Source: Megalobrama amblycephala (Eukaryota; Chordata; Actinopteri; Cypriniformes; Xenocyprididae). Taken from it: a DNA stretch of 64,000 bases. The notes under the pieces are model-generated. The model had not been told where the DNA came from. It saw only the letters and a list, made by a program, of their open reading frames with translations, and ran no database searches. Every line of letters starts with the position of its first letter. The first letter of the stretch is position 1. This document shows positions 1-11,764 of this stretch, piece after piece. The DNA lies in NCBI RefSeq assembly GCF_018812025.1, contig NC_063049.1:35965447-36029446 (forward strand), read 5' to 3'. Made by a program: the position numbers and the translations under genes.

Positions 1-13
1 TATTATTTTTGTT

Positions 14-60
<47 letters not shown>

Positions 61-78
61 CTATATATGTATATATAT

Positions 79-115
<37 letters not shown>

Positions 116-120
116 CACAC
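1..120. repeat. TA and CA microsatellites
   Basis: An alternating TA tract (about 21-58) is followed by a short TA/GTA-rich stretch and a CA tract (about 81-112). These are simple sequence repeats, not coding. Confidence 0.9.
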
Positions 121-1151
121 TAGCAGATAACTATCAAAAAACAGAATATTCTACTAAAAACATGCACACACTGAATAATAATACTTAAAATGTGATAATA
201 TAATATGTTCACATTCTGATTTATTTATGCTGATTGGATTTTGCTTAACAGTATATGAGCTTTAACCAAAAAGAAAACTTTAAGGCATTTATATGAAACA
301 TTGGGTTATTAGCAAATGTAAACAGACTCTGTGAGGTTAAATTTAGGCAGTCTAATATTGTAGCAATGTCTGATTCATGAACGAATCATTCTTTTGTCTG
401 ATCTGTACACATTTTCAAATGGATCTCAAACTGATTTGTTTGAAGAATATTGCCAAAATAGAAGGTTTATCTAAATAGATGCAGGGAAGGAAGACCAATT
501 ACAATTCAGTATGCAAATAGAGTGAAGTAAGAAGACCAGTCGCAGTTCAGTATGCAAATACAATGACGTTGCTGAAGGTCAAATTTTAAGTGCTTCATAT
601 TCTATTAATCAAAAGTATATTTTTTAAATCTTAAATTTCTTAAAAAGTTTTTAAAACTCAATTAAAAAAAACATTAAAAAAAAATGAAATACACTAAGCA
701 GTTTGTGCTAAATTGCTTGCTTTTTAATACATAAGGTGGGGTTTGAGAACAAACCCGAAGCAGAATGTTAAAGCAATATGAATACAGTCATTCTTACTTT
801 TGAACATGCACAGATGTGCGTGCTTTCTTTGAGTGTGGTCCTTGTGTAGTGAATACCCACTGGGAACTATACCCTTCTAAGGGGTTTGTGACTGAGAGAC
901 TTTCATTGTTACAGTGACTCAACCAAAACAAACCTCTCCCCTCAGCACATCTCTCTTATTGCTCCTCAGCGTCAGAAGCGGAGATTCATTGAGAGATGTG
1001 CTCACAGACATGTTTTGGGGTCTACAGCAGGAAGAAGAGTGAAAAGGGAGATGCTGGGAGGGGCTGTGGTCCTGTATGCAGCCACTACTCACTCCTCTTT
1101 CAGGATATTTACACTCCCACACACAGTGATTCAGCTGGCTCTAATCCTTTC

Positions 1152-1166
<15 letters not shown>
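121..1166. other. intergenic sequence, no gene seen
   Basis: AT-rich DNA with no convincing exon. Two near-copies of a 30-40 base segment lie at about 488-523 and 531-566, each ending in an ATGCAAAT octamer. Bases 920-1110 are less AT-rich, but the reading frames there are short and overlap on both strands. Confidence 0.5.

Positions 1167-1220
<54 letters not shown>
1167..1220. repeat. CA microsatellite
   Basis: A nearly perfect CA dinucleotide tract preceded by a TC-rich run. The overlapping open frames here are poly-His-Thr or poly-Cys-Val artefacts of the dinucleotide repeat. Confidence 0.95.
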
Positions 1221-1222
<2 letters not shown>

Positions 1223-2152
1223 CCGCTGGATTAGGCTGCACCAGACACCCATGGCCAAAAGACTATGGCTGAGATTCTCCTTCTGCATGTAAAAAAGCAT
1301 GTGCTTTAGATAAACCGAGGGAGCAAGCTGGCTGACAAAACAATTTGTGAATTTGGATTATTTTGTATTTGGTTGTATGTGGGCAGCTGACATGACATGC
1401 AATTCTTCTCTCCTCAAAGAACAAGGTTGTTCATTTGTTCTCTTATACTGTATGTTCGTCATTTGAGTGGACTGCAAAGAACACTGATTTTATCCATAAA
1501 ATATCAATTCAAACTCTTTTAAATAATTTAAGTAAAATTATCCTTATCATGAACTGTGGAATATTGAAAGATATCGAAATTATATCTTAAGTTATTTTTG
1601 TCAGTACAGAGTCCTTTGGAATGACTCATATCTCTTGAAAATGCTGCTAATCAGGACCCAATAGGAAGTAAATATGACTCAGAATAGCACACTACTCTTA
1701 TTTCTGGCATATACAAAAATAGTTTGATTATGCTATTCTGAATTCAGGCATTTTAAAGCTTTAGTTTAGGAAGTGGGTAGTCTGACGTAGACAAACCTTT
1801 GCTAGTTTACTTCTACCAATAAGTTCCTCAAGAAAAAAAAAATGATGCCAGTTTGATTAGTTCTTCTTCACAAGTGCTTGTTGCAACCTTATAAACGTGA
1901 CATTGTTTCCAGGCAGACAGATAAAAAAAAACAACAACTCAGCAGCCTTGTTTCTGGAAGTATTTTTATATGGGGATTTTGAAAATAGTTATTACATCAT
2001 TTACAATGATTCATGGAAGTGTGCAAGCTCTAAAGAGTTCTTTTGCTGCAATTTGCTCACGCGATTCTCTGATTGGTAGAGGTGTTTTTTGTTTTTTTTC
2101 AGAATCATAGGTAATATAGTTTTTCACCAGGAATTACACTTTTAACATGATT
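1221..2152. other. intergenic sequence, no gene seen
   Basis: AT-rich, no recognisable exon, repeat family or RNA gene. Confidence 0.4.
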
Positions 2153-2727
2153 ATTTAAAGATGACCTATTGTGCCTGATTTTGTTTTTGGGGTCTGCTAG
2201 AATAGGTTTTTATGATTGAATGTTCAAAAGATTCAGCCCTATCATACACCCGGCACAATGCGACGCCAGGCGCGACGCAAGTGTTTTTTGCTAGTCTCAG
2301 TTATCATTTTCACGTCCAGTGCCACAAAAAAATAGCAAATAAATAGCAAATACACTTGCCCCCATCTGTTCGCCCAGGTGCGTGCTGGTCTGAAAACAAG
2401 GTGCATTCAGGCACATTGTTGGCGTGTTGCTATTTTGAGGCAACTGAAAATGACTGCGCCATTGACCAACAAAAACCTGGTCTAAAGTCAATGGCGCAGT
2501 ATTTTTTTGTTGTTATGTAAAGGGCATGTTAGTAATATGCGCCTATAGGCAGGTGCGCAACGCGCGTACACTCTGCTTGTTACACACACAGGGACACACA
2601 GCAGCACACAAATATTTTTAAATATTAAAAATAAAAGTATTCCTCTCTGGAGAAGCGTTCAGTGTTCCCGGTTGCAAAATCCAAATGTAAATAGCAATCA
2701 GCTATGGTGCAAGTGCAACTGGCTTTT

Positions 2728-3220
2728 AAAGGTGCCCTAGAATCAAAAATTGAATTTACCTTGGCATAGTTGTTTCCTCCTTCTTATATAAATCTCATTT
2801 GTTTAAAAGACCTCTGAAGAACAGGCGAATCTCAACATAACACAGACTGTTATGTAACAGTCGGGAGCATTAATATGTATGACCCCAATATTTGCATATG
2901 CCAGCCCATGATCGAGGCATTACACAAGGGCAGCCAGTATTAACGTCTGGATCTGTGCACAGCTGAATCATCAGACTAGGTAAGCAAGCAAGAACAGTAG
3001 CAAAAAATGGCAGATGCAGTGATAATAACTGGGGGGGGGGGGGGGGGGTTTAAAGGGCCGCAGCCTGAATCGGTGCATAGTTAATGATGCCTCAAAATAG
3101 GCAGTTAAATAAATTAATTTAAAAAAATCTATGGGGTATTTTGAGCTGAAACTTCACAGACACATTCAGGGGACACCTTAGACTTATATTACATCTTGTG
3201 AAAGAACGTTCTAGGGCACC
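2728..3220. mobile_element. family A element, copy A1 (internally deleted)
   Basis: It starts AAAGGTGCCCTAGAA and ends with the inverted partner TTCTAGGGCACCT, like six other copies in the window. Full copies are 910-970 bp and this one is about 490 bp. The central half is missing, and at the junction sits an 18-base G run (3031-3048). It is in the same orientation as A5 and A6. Confidence 0.8.
3031..3048. repeat. poly-G tract of 18
   Basis: Uninterrupted G18 at the internal deletion junction of element A1. It could fold as a G-quadruplex or be an assembly-sensitive homopolymer. Confidence 0.9.
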
Positions 3221-3599
3221 TAGAGACTATGATTGGTGTATTGCACATTACGCCCAAAACACACCCGTGATTCACTAAGAGACTAGGTACGCCTGACACG
3301 CCGACCATTTTTTCCGTCGTTAAATTAGCAAAAGTGGATTCTAACATGCACTTAGAACATTAAAATAGGGCCCATTATCTTTCACGTATCTATTCCCAGT
3401 CTGTCAGTAATGCTCTGTTTAGTTCCATGGTTGTATAAACTGCTTAGACTAGTCTTAAAAGTTAGTCATCTCATTTTATTTTCTTCAAGAGTGGTCCTAA
3501 CTTTTTAAAGTCAGTTACATAAAAAGATATTTTGGTTTAATTTGAATAGGTAAAGTTAGACTGATTACCCATTGTCTAACTGCTAATTGGTCAAACTAA

Positions 3600-3768
3600 T
3601 TCTTAAAAATTCTGTCATTAATTACTCACCCTCATGCCGTTCCACACCCGCAAGACCTTCGTTCATCTTCAAAACACAAATTAAGATATTTTTCATAAAA
3701 TCCGATAGTTCAATATCTAGTAATTAATGACAAAATTTTCATTTTTGGGTGAACTAACCCCTTAAGAC
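3600..3768. mobile_element. family E palindromic element, short derivative
   Basis: The left arm carries TCATTAATTACTCACCCTCATG, the right arm its complement followed by TTTTGGGTGAACTAACCC. Only the two ends remain, with the middle lost. The family recurs at many places in the window. Confidence 0.7.
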
Positions 3769-6187
3769 ACAGTCTTTACATAGTGACTAAGTTAATGCCC
3801 CTGGCAATTTATCTCTATGAAGCCCCTCCTTCTGAAAACACTGTGCTTTGATTGGTCAGCTGGACCATTTTATTGTGATTGGTCAACTGCTCCATTTTGG
3901 AAATGTCACACCCCTACCATAACCGCATTAGATACAGGGAAGAAAAGACAGCACCCCTTTATTTTGTACATGCCCTGGGCGGGAATTATTTAAATGAGGG
4001 ATGTTGTGACATGTAGATTCTTGGAAGAAAACTTAAGATTGAGGCATTTCAGTGAGTTCAGAAACAGTGCTTAGTGATATAGAGAATAACTCAATTTGAA
4101 GTGACTTTGTACTTTGTAGAACTTTTTCATTTTCAAACAGCAAAGAAAATGTAAAAAAGTATGATACGTTGAAATAATGCAGGCTTCAACAAAAGCAAAC
4201 ATCACTGATTAGCAACCTTGTAGCTCACAATAAGTCTGTCTTTAACGGTCTATAGGTTATTGTTAAAAATCAATTCCCCAATGGAGAAAATGAATGGGAT
4301 TTTTTACTTACGGAACCAGACTGTTGCACACAGACAGTTGCAATCAGATAAGAGCTTACTAGAACAAGTGCATTCCAGTTATATGTGCAATATGTATCAG
4401 ACGGTCAGTGGGTGCTCTGTGAATGTGCTGTCTGAACCTGAGTCTAGAAATAGAAAGAGTTTTACATGCTACTACTTCCATGTTCATTTCTTCAATCCAA
4501 TTTGACGTCTCCACATAAGAAATGAGAGAGGCATTAATAAGCATAAAATACTATAAGTGAAAGCTTTACTTATTTGTGTGAAAGCAGCATATGGGAATCA
4601 AATTGTAAACAGTTTGTTAAAATAGCGTAATACCTTGAAATGGCGTGTTTTTCACATTTCATTATTTAATTATTTTACATGCATTTTTAATGTATATCAT
4701 CAGATTGCACAGAAGAAAAAAAAAATCACATTTCAATTCACACATAAATACATATGTTAATACTCTACAGAATGTGTTTAATATACTTACATGTCACAGT
4801 TAATGATATAAATAGCTAAACAACACTTTCAGTGTGCCCACTAATAAAGGAGGGTGTGAGAAGAGAGATATGAGAGAGTAGGGGAGACAGAGAGAAAGTG
4901 GAGGTTGGGTTGGGTGGGGGGTGCCAGAAAGGGTGAGAGAGAAAAAGAAAGAGAGGGAGAGCAGTACAGTAAAAGTCTTCGAATCTGCCTTGGTATTAGA
5001 TGCTATTTTTAGGAAGTAGGCCAGCAACAGCTAGCAGCCCGGCGAAGGTGCCATGTGTGCTTGATTATTTTTTTCCGTCTTATATTCTCTGACAGATAGA
5101 GACGAACTGAGACGATTTCGGGAACTGATATATGTAACAATAGTTTGCCAAAATTCAAAAGAAAGATGCCAGGAAAAATATTAGACATTTCTGTTTTGAC
5201 AGCTGATTGACAGATGGCTACCACATTGATCTTGAAAATGACAACTGTGCAGTTGACAATGAGTTTGGAAAAGCTTGAAATCAAACCAAAAGGAATTCAA
5301 CTGATTCACAGGATGAGAAAAAACATGTTTTTTTTTTGTTTTTGTTTTTTTTTTCAAAAAATATTCTGCTTCTGATTAATGTTAAAAAGTCCAACAGAAA
5401 ACTATTAATTGGGTAACTGTTTGTTAGTTTACCATATATGGTGAAAAATTATATGTAATTATATGTGTGTGTCATATATACGTATATATAAATGTCTTTA
5501 TTGCCACTTATTAATCACTTATTAAGTATTAATTCTAAAAAATGGTATTAAAATCTCACTAACCCCAAACAGTTGAACAGTAGTGTAATATGTAAATTCT
5601 GTTGTAACAATAATCCCATCCTCTCTCATTATAGATGGATGACCTGATCATGATCAACATGATTTCTCTTCTTTTTGTATGCTTTCATTTCAGCTAGTGA
5701 AAATAAATTTGTGCACATGCTGTGCTTAAATTGTGGTTCTGGATGTCAGCATTACATTGGAATTTAAGTGAATGACACTTGTCGAAACAAGGTATGTCAG
5801 AAAGGGCTCCAACATGGTAAATTACATTCAGAAGCAGGTGAGTGGGAACACCGACAAGTGTTTCCCCTCAGCTGCAGACTCAATTAATATAATTTACTCT
5901 CTGCACAATGGGTCTTATAATTGTTTCGCCTCATATATAGAAGCAATAGAAACATTTGATTTGATCCGATTACACTTCAGTTTCCAAGGAGTAGCTGTAT
6001 AATCAATCAAAAACAACAATGAGCAGATAGGGATCCTATCATCTGCATCATACATCCTAGATTGTGTTTTACTCTGACACATTCTGATCCATAAATCTCA
6101 ATAAAACAGCTAAATGTAATATATACATCAATAAAACAATACCATTTTAGTTTTGTATGAGTTAACAGGTTGATACATAAAGAGAGG
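3769..6187. other. intergenic sequence with GA-rich tract
   Basis: No gene recognised. A GA-rich purine tract occupies about 4850-4965. Bases 5590-6050 look unique and moderately complex (see findings). Short open frames here lack splice context or similarity to anything I recognise. Confidence 0.4.
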
Positions 6188-6320
6188 TTTAAAGGGTTAG
6201 TTCACCAAAAAATTAAAATTATGTCATTAATTACTCACCCTCATGTCGTTCCAAACCCGTAAGACCTTCGTTCATCTTTGGAACACAAATTAAGATATTT
6301 TTGATAAAATCTGAGAGGTA

Positions 6321-7936
6321 CAGTGGGTACGGAAAGTATTCAGACCCCCTTAAATTTTTCACTCTTTGTTATATTGCAGCCATTTGCTAAAATCATTTAA
6401 GTTCATTTTTTCCCCTCATTAATGTACACACAGCACCCCACATTGACAGAAAAACACAGAATTGTTGACATTTTTGCAGATTTATTAAAAAAGAAAAACT
6501 GAAATATCACATGGTCCTAAGTATTCAGACCCTTTGCTCAGTATTTACTAGAAGCACCCTTTTGATCTAATACAGCCATGAGTCTTTTTGGGAAAGATGC
6601 TACAAGTTTTTCACACCTGGATTTGGGGATCGTCTGCCATTCCTCCTTGCAGATCCTCTCCAGTTCTGTCAGGTTGGATGGTAAACGTTGGTGGACAGCC
6701 ATTTTTAGGTCTCTCCAGAGATGCTCAATTGGTTTTAAGTCAGGGCTCTGGCTGGGCCATTCAAGAACAGTCACGGAGTTGTTGTGAAGCCACTCCTTCA
6801 TTATTTTAGCTGTGTGCTTAGGGTCATTGTCTTGTTGGAAGGTAAACCTTCGGCCCAGTCTGAGGTCCTGAGCACTCTGGAGAAGATTTTCTTCCAGGAT
6901 ATCCCTGTACTTGGCCGCATTCATCTTTCCCTCGATTGCAACCAGTCGTCCTGTCCCTGCAGCTGAAAAACACCCCCACAGCATGATGCTGCCACCACCA
7001 TGCTTCACTGTTGGGACTGTATTGGACAGGTGATGAGCAGTGCCTGGTTTTCTCCACACATACCGCTTAGAATTAAGGCCAAAAAGTTCTATCTTGGTCT
7101 CATCAGACCAGAGAATCTTATTTCTCACCATCTTGGCAAACTCCATGCAGGCTTTCATGTGTCTTGCACTGAGGAGAGGCTTCCGTCGGGCCACTCTGCC
7201 ACAAAGCCCCGACTGGTGGAGGGCTGCAGTGATGGTTGACTTTCTACAACTTTCTCCCATCTCCCGACTGCATCTCTGGAGCTCAGCCACAGTGATCTTT
7301 GGGTTCTTCTTTACCTCTCTCACCAAGGCTCTTCTCCCCCGATAGCTCAGTTTGGCTGGATGGCCAGCTCTAGGAAGGGTTCTGGTCGTCCCAAACGTCT
7401 TCCATTTAAGGATTATGGAAGCCACTGTGCTCTTAGGAACCTTAAGTGCAGCAGAAATTTTTTTGTAACCTTGGCCAGATCTGTGCCTTGCCACAATTCT
7501 GTCTCTGAGCTCTTCAGGCAGTTCCTTTGACCTCATGATTCTCATTTGCTCTGACATGCACTGTGAGCTGTAAGGTCTTATATAGACAGGTGTGTGGCTT
7601 TCCTAATCAAGTCCAATCAGTATAATCAAACACAGCTGGACTCAAATGAAGGTGTAGAACCATCTCAAGGATGATCAGAAGAAATGGACAGCACCTGAGT
7701 TAAATATATGAGTGTCACAGCAAAGAGTCTGAATACTTAGGACCATGTGATATTTCAGTTTTTCTTTTTTAATAAATCTGCAAAAATGTCAACAATTCTG
7801 TGTTTTTCTGTCAATATGGGGTGCTGTGTGTACATTAATGAGGAAAAAAAATGAACTTAAATGATTTTAGCAAATGGCTGCAATATAACAAAGAGTGAAA
7901 AATTTAAGGGGGTCTAAATACTTTCCGTACCCACTG
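6321..7936 (-). mobile_element. Tc1/mariner element, IR/DR type, near-complete
   Basis: It is bounded by TA target duplications (6319-6320 and 7937-7938). The terminal inverted repeats are about 210 bp, starting CAGTGGGTACGG, and differ by only a few bases. Each arm carries an outer and an inner copy of a direct repeat containing AAGTATTCAGACCC, roughly 190 bp apart, the IR/DR layout known from the Sleeping Beauty class of fish Tc1 elements. It contains one open transposase frame on the minus strand and is inserted inside family E copy E2. Confidence 0.93.
6538..7557 (-). CDS. Tc1-like transposase, full-length open frame
   Basis: A 339-residue DNA transposase that would cut and paste its own element at TA sites in the nucleus. 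The N-terminal paired-like helix-turn-helix region spans roughly residues 10-115. The catalytic triad reads D152 (ILWSDETK), D243 (FQQDNDPKHT) and E278 (LKPIEHLW), with 34 residues between the last two, the DD34E signature of Tc1. A glycine-rich box (KHGGGSIMLWG) lies at 186-195. The frame has no stop or frameshift and a length normal for the family. The first Met (MSEQMRIMRSKELPEEL) is used because the second copy starts identically. One suspicious change: the GRP of the AT-hook-like linker is GHP at residues 65-67, whereas the other copy keeps GRP, so activity is uncertain. Confidence 0.93.
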   Translation of the reverse strand: MSEQMRIMRSKELPEELRDRIVARHRSGQGYKKISAALKVPKSTVASIILKWKTFGTTRTLPRAGHPAKLSYRGRRALVREVKKNPKITVAELQRCSREMGESCRKSTITAALHQSGLCGRVARRKPLLSARHMKACMEFAKMVRNKILWSDETKIELFGLNSKRYVWRKPGTAHHLSNTVPTVKHGGGSIMLWGCFSAAGTGRLVAIEGKMNAAKYRDILEENLLQSAQDLRLGRRFTFQQDNDPKHTAKIMKEWLHNNSVTVLEWPSQSPDLKPIEHLWRDLKMAVHQRLPSNLTELERICKEEWQTIPKSRCEKLVASFPKRLMAVLDQKGASSKY

Positions 7937-7994
7937 TATATGACTCGTCCATAGAGAACAATTTAACCACCACTTTCAAGGCTCAGAAAGGGAT

Positions 7995-8917
7995 TAAAGG
8001 TGCCATAGAACACTTTTTCACAAGATGTAATATAAGTCTAAGGTGTCCCCTGAATGTGTCTGTGAAGTTTCATCTTAAAATACCCCATAGATTTTTTTTT
8101 TTATTCAGTTTTTTAACTGCCTATTTTGGGGCATAATTAAATATGTGCCGGTTCAGCGCGTGTCCCCTTTTCTCATCCCCAAGCTCGCGACTCTATAATA
8201 CATTGCATAAACAAAGTTCACACAGCTAATATAACCCTCAAAATGGATCTTTACAAAGTGTTCGTCATGCAGATCAAGTGAGTATAGTATTTATTTGGAT
8301 GTTTACATTTGATTCTGAATGAGTTTGATAGTGCTCAGTGGCTAACGGGGCTAACGTTAACATTACACACTGTTGGAGAGATTTATAAAGAATTAAGTTG
8401 TGTTTATGAATTATACAGACTGCAAGTGTTTAATAATGAAAATAACGACAGTCTTGTCTCCGTGAATACAGTAAGAAACAACTTTAACCACATTTAACAG
8501 TATATTAGCAACATGCTAACAAAACATTTAGAAAGGGAGTTTACAAATTTCACTGAAAATATCATGATATCATGGATCATGTCAGTTATTATTGCTCCAT
8601 CTGCCATTTTTCGCTGTTGTTCTTGCTTGCTTACCTAGTCTGATGATTCAGCTGTGCACAGATCCAGACGTTAATACTGGCTTGTCTAATGCCTTGAACA
8701 TGGGCTGGGATATGCAAATATTGGGGGCGTACATATTAATGATCCCGACTGTTACGTAACAGTCGGTGTTATGTTGAGATTCGCCTGAAATCAAATTTAC
8801 ATAAGAAGGAGGAAACAATGGTGTTTGAGACTCACTGTATGTCATTTCCATGTACAGAACTCTAATTATTTAACTATGCCAAGGTAAATTCAATGATCAA
8901 TTCTAGGGCACCTTTAA
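7995..8917. mobile_element. family A element, copy A2
   Basis: It is flanked by TTAA on both sides, with inverted ends AAAGGTGCC / GGCACCT. It is nested in E2 and oriented opposite to A1. It holds the conserved core seen in all full copies, including a perfect 22-bp palindrome at 8745-8766 and an ATGCAAAT octamer plus inverted CCAAT box at 8712-8725. Confidence 0.85.
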
Positions 8918-9483
8918 AGACATCATTAAAACAGTCGATGTGACTACAGTGGTTCAACCTTAATGTTATGAAACAACAAGAACACTTTTTGTGTGCAAAA
9001 ACAAAAATAATGATTTTATTCAACAATATCTTCTCTTCTGTGTCATTCTCATACACTGTTTACATTCAGCGCTTTCAGGTTCTACGCGGACTTAGTATTG
9101 GACGATGCTGTTCACGTGAGCAGCATGACACATGCGTGTGATGCTAATGCAGGAGCCGGGCCAATAATGATTTGCCGTTCTGATGTAAAACCTGGAAGCG
9201 CTGAACGTAAACATGCTTCATAACATTAAGGTTGAACCACTGTAGTCACATCGACTGTTTTAACGATGTCTTTAGTACCTTTCTGGGCATTGAAAGTGGT
9301 GGTTAAATTGTCATTTTCCTCTCAGATTTCATCAAAAGTATCTTAATTTGTGTTCCAAAGATGAACGGGTCTTACGGGTTTGGAACGACATGAGGGTGAG
9401 TAATTAATGACAGAAATTTAATTTTTTTAATGAACTAACCCTTTAACATAACCACCAAAAAAAAACAAAAAAAACAACAACAA

Positions 9484-9640
9484 TGACATTTATGCATTTG
9501 GCAGATGCATCATGCTTTTATCCAAAGTGACTTTCAGTGCTTTCAAGCTAAACATTTTATCAGTATGTGCAATCAGTGGGGTTCAAACCCATGACCTTGG
9601 TGTTGCTAGCATCATGCTCTATATGGAGAAATGTGAAACC
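9484..9640 (-). repeat. tRNA-derived SINE fragment
   Basis: On the minus strand it contains TAGAGCATGATGCTAGCA (A-box-like) followed by ATGGGTTTGAACCCC (B-box-like), then a tail ending in the fish-typical 'GGATAAAAGC..GCCAAATGCATAAATG' block. The pol III boxes are degenerate and there is no complete cloverleaf, so this is a SINE remnant and not a tRNA gene. Confidence 0.55.
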
Positions 9641-10667
9641 TAACTAAAAGCTGTTTATGGTTATCAAGTAACTTAACATGTAAAATCAGCATTTTGCAAT
9701 GCTCATTCAACCGGAAATTAGAGTGGATGTTATTCGTTTAAGAAAAGCAATGGGAAGATCCAATTCAGACAGGATGATAAACCGATTGGTCATCCTCTAG
9801 TGAGAGAGAGAGAGAGAGAGCATAAGGAGAGATGTGAGAAAGCACAATGCCAAACATACCCTGACTGTTAAGTTCAGAAAAGGAGAGAGAGAGAGAGGGA
9901 ACACAGGGAAATAAAGAGAGAGGTCAGATTGAGGGCAGTTCAAAGCCCAGGGGAAATGAGCCACAGGCCGTGGGCGTTGAGAGCGAGTGGGCTACCTGTT
10001 CTGTTCTGGTGAAGCCGATGTCATTACGGTCTGGGCACACAGATCTGACAGCTGCTCCATTAGTTCTCCAGTCCGTGATCAGATAAAAGATCCTTTTGTC
10101 CTGTGAGGCCAATATACACAAGAGCAAAGGGTCTGTTGGAGATTCAGCCAATTAAACCACACAGACTTTTTCCTTAAAAGAATGAGTGCTTGCTGCATTC
10201 ACAGAAATACATAGCCTACTCTTCTTTTCTTTTATCTATGTGTGTGCACTGAACTTGCATTTCATGAGGTGTACTAGACTGCATGTATTCATTTATATTT
10301 TTCTATTAATTATGACAACAGGGATGCCCAATAATTATGATGTATTGTTCATATTAAACTCATTTAGAAACGAGTTCAAGCAACAAGCGTAATCGAATAT
10401 TTGAAGAATTAAATTTATGTTCAGCAAATCCCTCCTGTGGTTCGATTAACGCGATGTGATGTACTGTACATGCTGAATGGAATTTCCAAAAAACAAATGA
10501 ATCAATCAATAAATCAAAAAATAAATAAACGGGCTGTGGTGGCGCGATTTCAGTCAAACTAGAGACTTGCTAAACACACTTGCTAATGAATGTTTGAGAT
10601 AATAGCCTACTAGTGGTAGCCTATGTGAAGTAAATAGCAGTTAAATATTAAATAGTTGGCACAAAAA
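9641..10667. other. intergenic sequence with GA repeats
   Basis: Contains two GA-rich stretches (about 9799-9820 and 9880-9920) and a unique moderate-GC stretch (9930-10140) with no convincing exon. Nothing else recognised. Confidence 0.4.
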
Positions 10668-10913
10668 CGAAAATCATTTACTCACCCTCGTGTCGTTCCA
10701 AACAAAGAAAGGCTAACGTAAATTTCAGTCCCCAAACACGAATCAGCGGTAATGAATTAAAGTAGGCTAACATGAAGAAAATAAAAATATCATAAATGTT
10801 GTCCATATGACTTAGACACTATTTTCCATGTCTACTGAAGTCATAAGATGGCTTTGTGAGAGGAACATACCGAAATTTAATTCGATATTTACTAATCTTT
10901 CAGTGAGCTGTTA

Positions 10914-11687
10914 AAGGGTTAGTTTACCCAAAAATGAAAATAATGTCATTTATTACTCACCCTCATGTTGTTCTACACCTGTAAGACCTTCATTCATCTT
11001 TGGAACACAAATGAAGATATTTTTGATGAAATCCGATCAGTGAGCGAGACGGCCAGCAATCTCACCGACCTCTCAAGTTCCAGAAAGGTAACGTACTCAA
11101 AACATATTTAAAGCAGTTTATGTGAGTACAGTGGTTCTACCTTAACATTATAAAGCGAAGAGAATACTTTTTGTGTGCCAAAAAAACAAAATAATGACTT
11201 TTCAACAATATCTAGTGATGGTCGATTTCAAAACACTGCTTCGAAGCTTTACGAATCTTTTGTTTCGAATCAGTGATTCGGATCGCATATCAAACTGCCA
11301 GACTGCTGAAATCACGTGACTTTGGCGCTCCGAACAACAAAAGATTTGTAAAGCTTCGAAGCAGTGTTTTGAAATCGGCCAACACTATATTGTTGAAAAG
11401 TTGTTTTTTTGCAACACAAAAAGTATTCTCGTCGCTTCATAATATTAAGGTAGAACCACTGTAGGCTACTCACATGAACCGTTTTTAATATGTTTTGAAT
11501 ACCTTTCTGGATCTTGAGAAGTTCGGAGACATTCCTGGCAATAGAGGCCTCACTGAGCCATTGGATTTCATCAAAAATATATTAATTTGTGTTCCGAAGA
11601 TGAACAAAGGTCTTATGGGTGTATAACAACATGAGGGTGAGTAATAAATGACAATTTTAAATTTTTGGGTGAACTAACCCTTTAACA
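10914..11687. mobile_element. family E element, copy E3, full-length palindrome
   Basis: TTAA-flanked, starting AAAGGGTTAGTTTACCC and ending GGGTGAACTAACCCTTTAA. The two halves are inverted repeats almost to the centre (TTTCAAAACACTGCTTCGAAGC at 11226 pairs with about 11355-11380). No transposase frame. It serves as the reference copy for this family in the window. Confidence 0.85.
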
Positions 11688-11764
11688 GTTGTGAACAAGA
11701 TCAACCAATTCATTGAGAAGAATCGATTTGTTCACGAATCATACAGAAAGAGCCTGTCAGAATT

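Larger units (their letters stand above)
2153..3378. mobile_element. family K DNA-transposon remnant hosting family A copy A1
   Basis: The left end begins TTAAAGATGACCTATTGTGCC. The right end reads as a diverged inverted partner (ATTAAAATAGGGCCCATTAT, about 3359-3378). The interior is rich in GCGACGC and GCGCC words that occur on both sides of a later insertion (A1). The boundaries and the family idea rest only on the inverted ends and the interruption. Confidence 0.4.
6188..9446. mobile_element. family E element (copy E2) split by two later insertions
   Basis: The left terminus TTTAAAGGGTTAGTTCACC (6188) and right terminus ...GAACTAACCCTTTAA (9446) are inverted. Subterminal sequence (TTACTCACCCTCATGTCGTTCC) pairs with about 9375-9410. 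Removing the Tc1 copy (6321-7936) and A2 (7995-8917) leaves about 0.72 kb, the size of uninterrupted copy E3 (10914-11687). The arm near 8930-8990 pairs with 9215-9260, so the restored element is one long palindrome. Confidence 0.8.

Noticed and set aside
996..1300. Open frames with long His-Thr or Cys-Val runs
   Set aside because: They are translations of a CA microsatellite on both strands with no other support.
9484..9640. Functional tRNA gene
   Set aside because: Only A- and B-box-like words are present, with mismatched arms. It fits a SINE relic.
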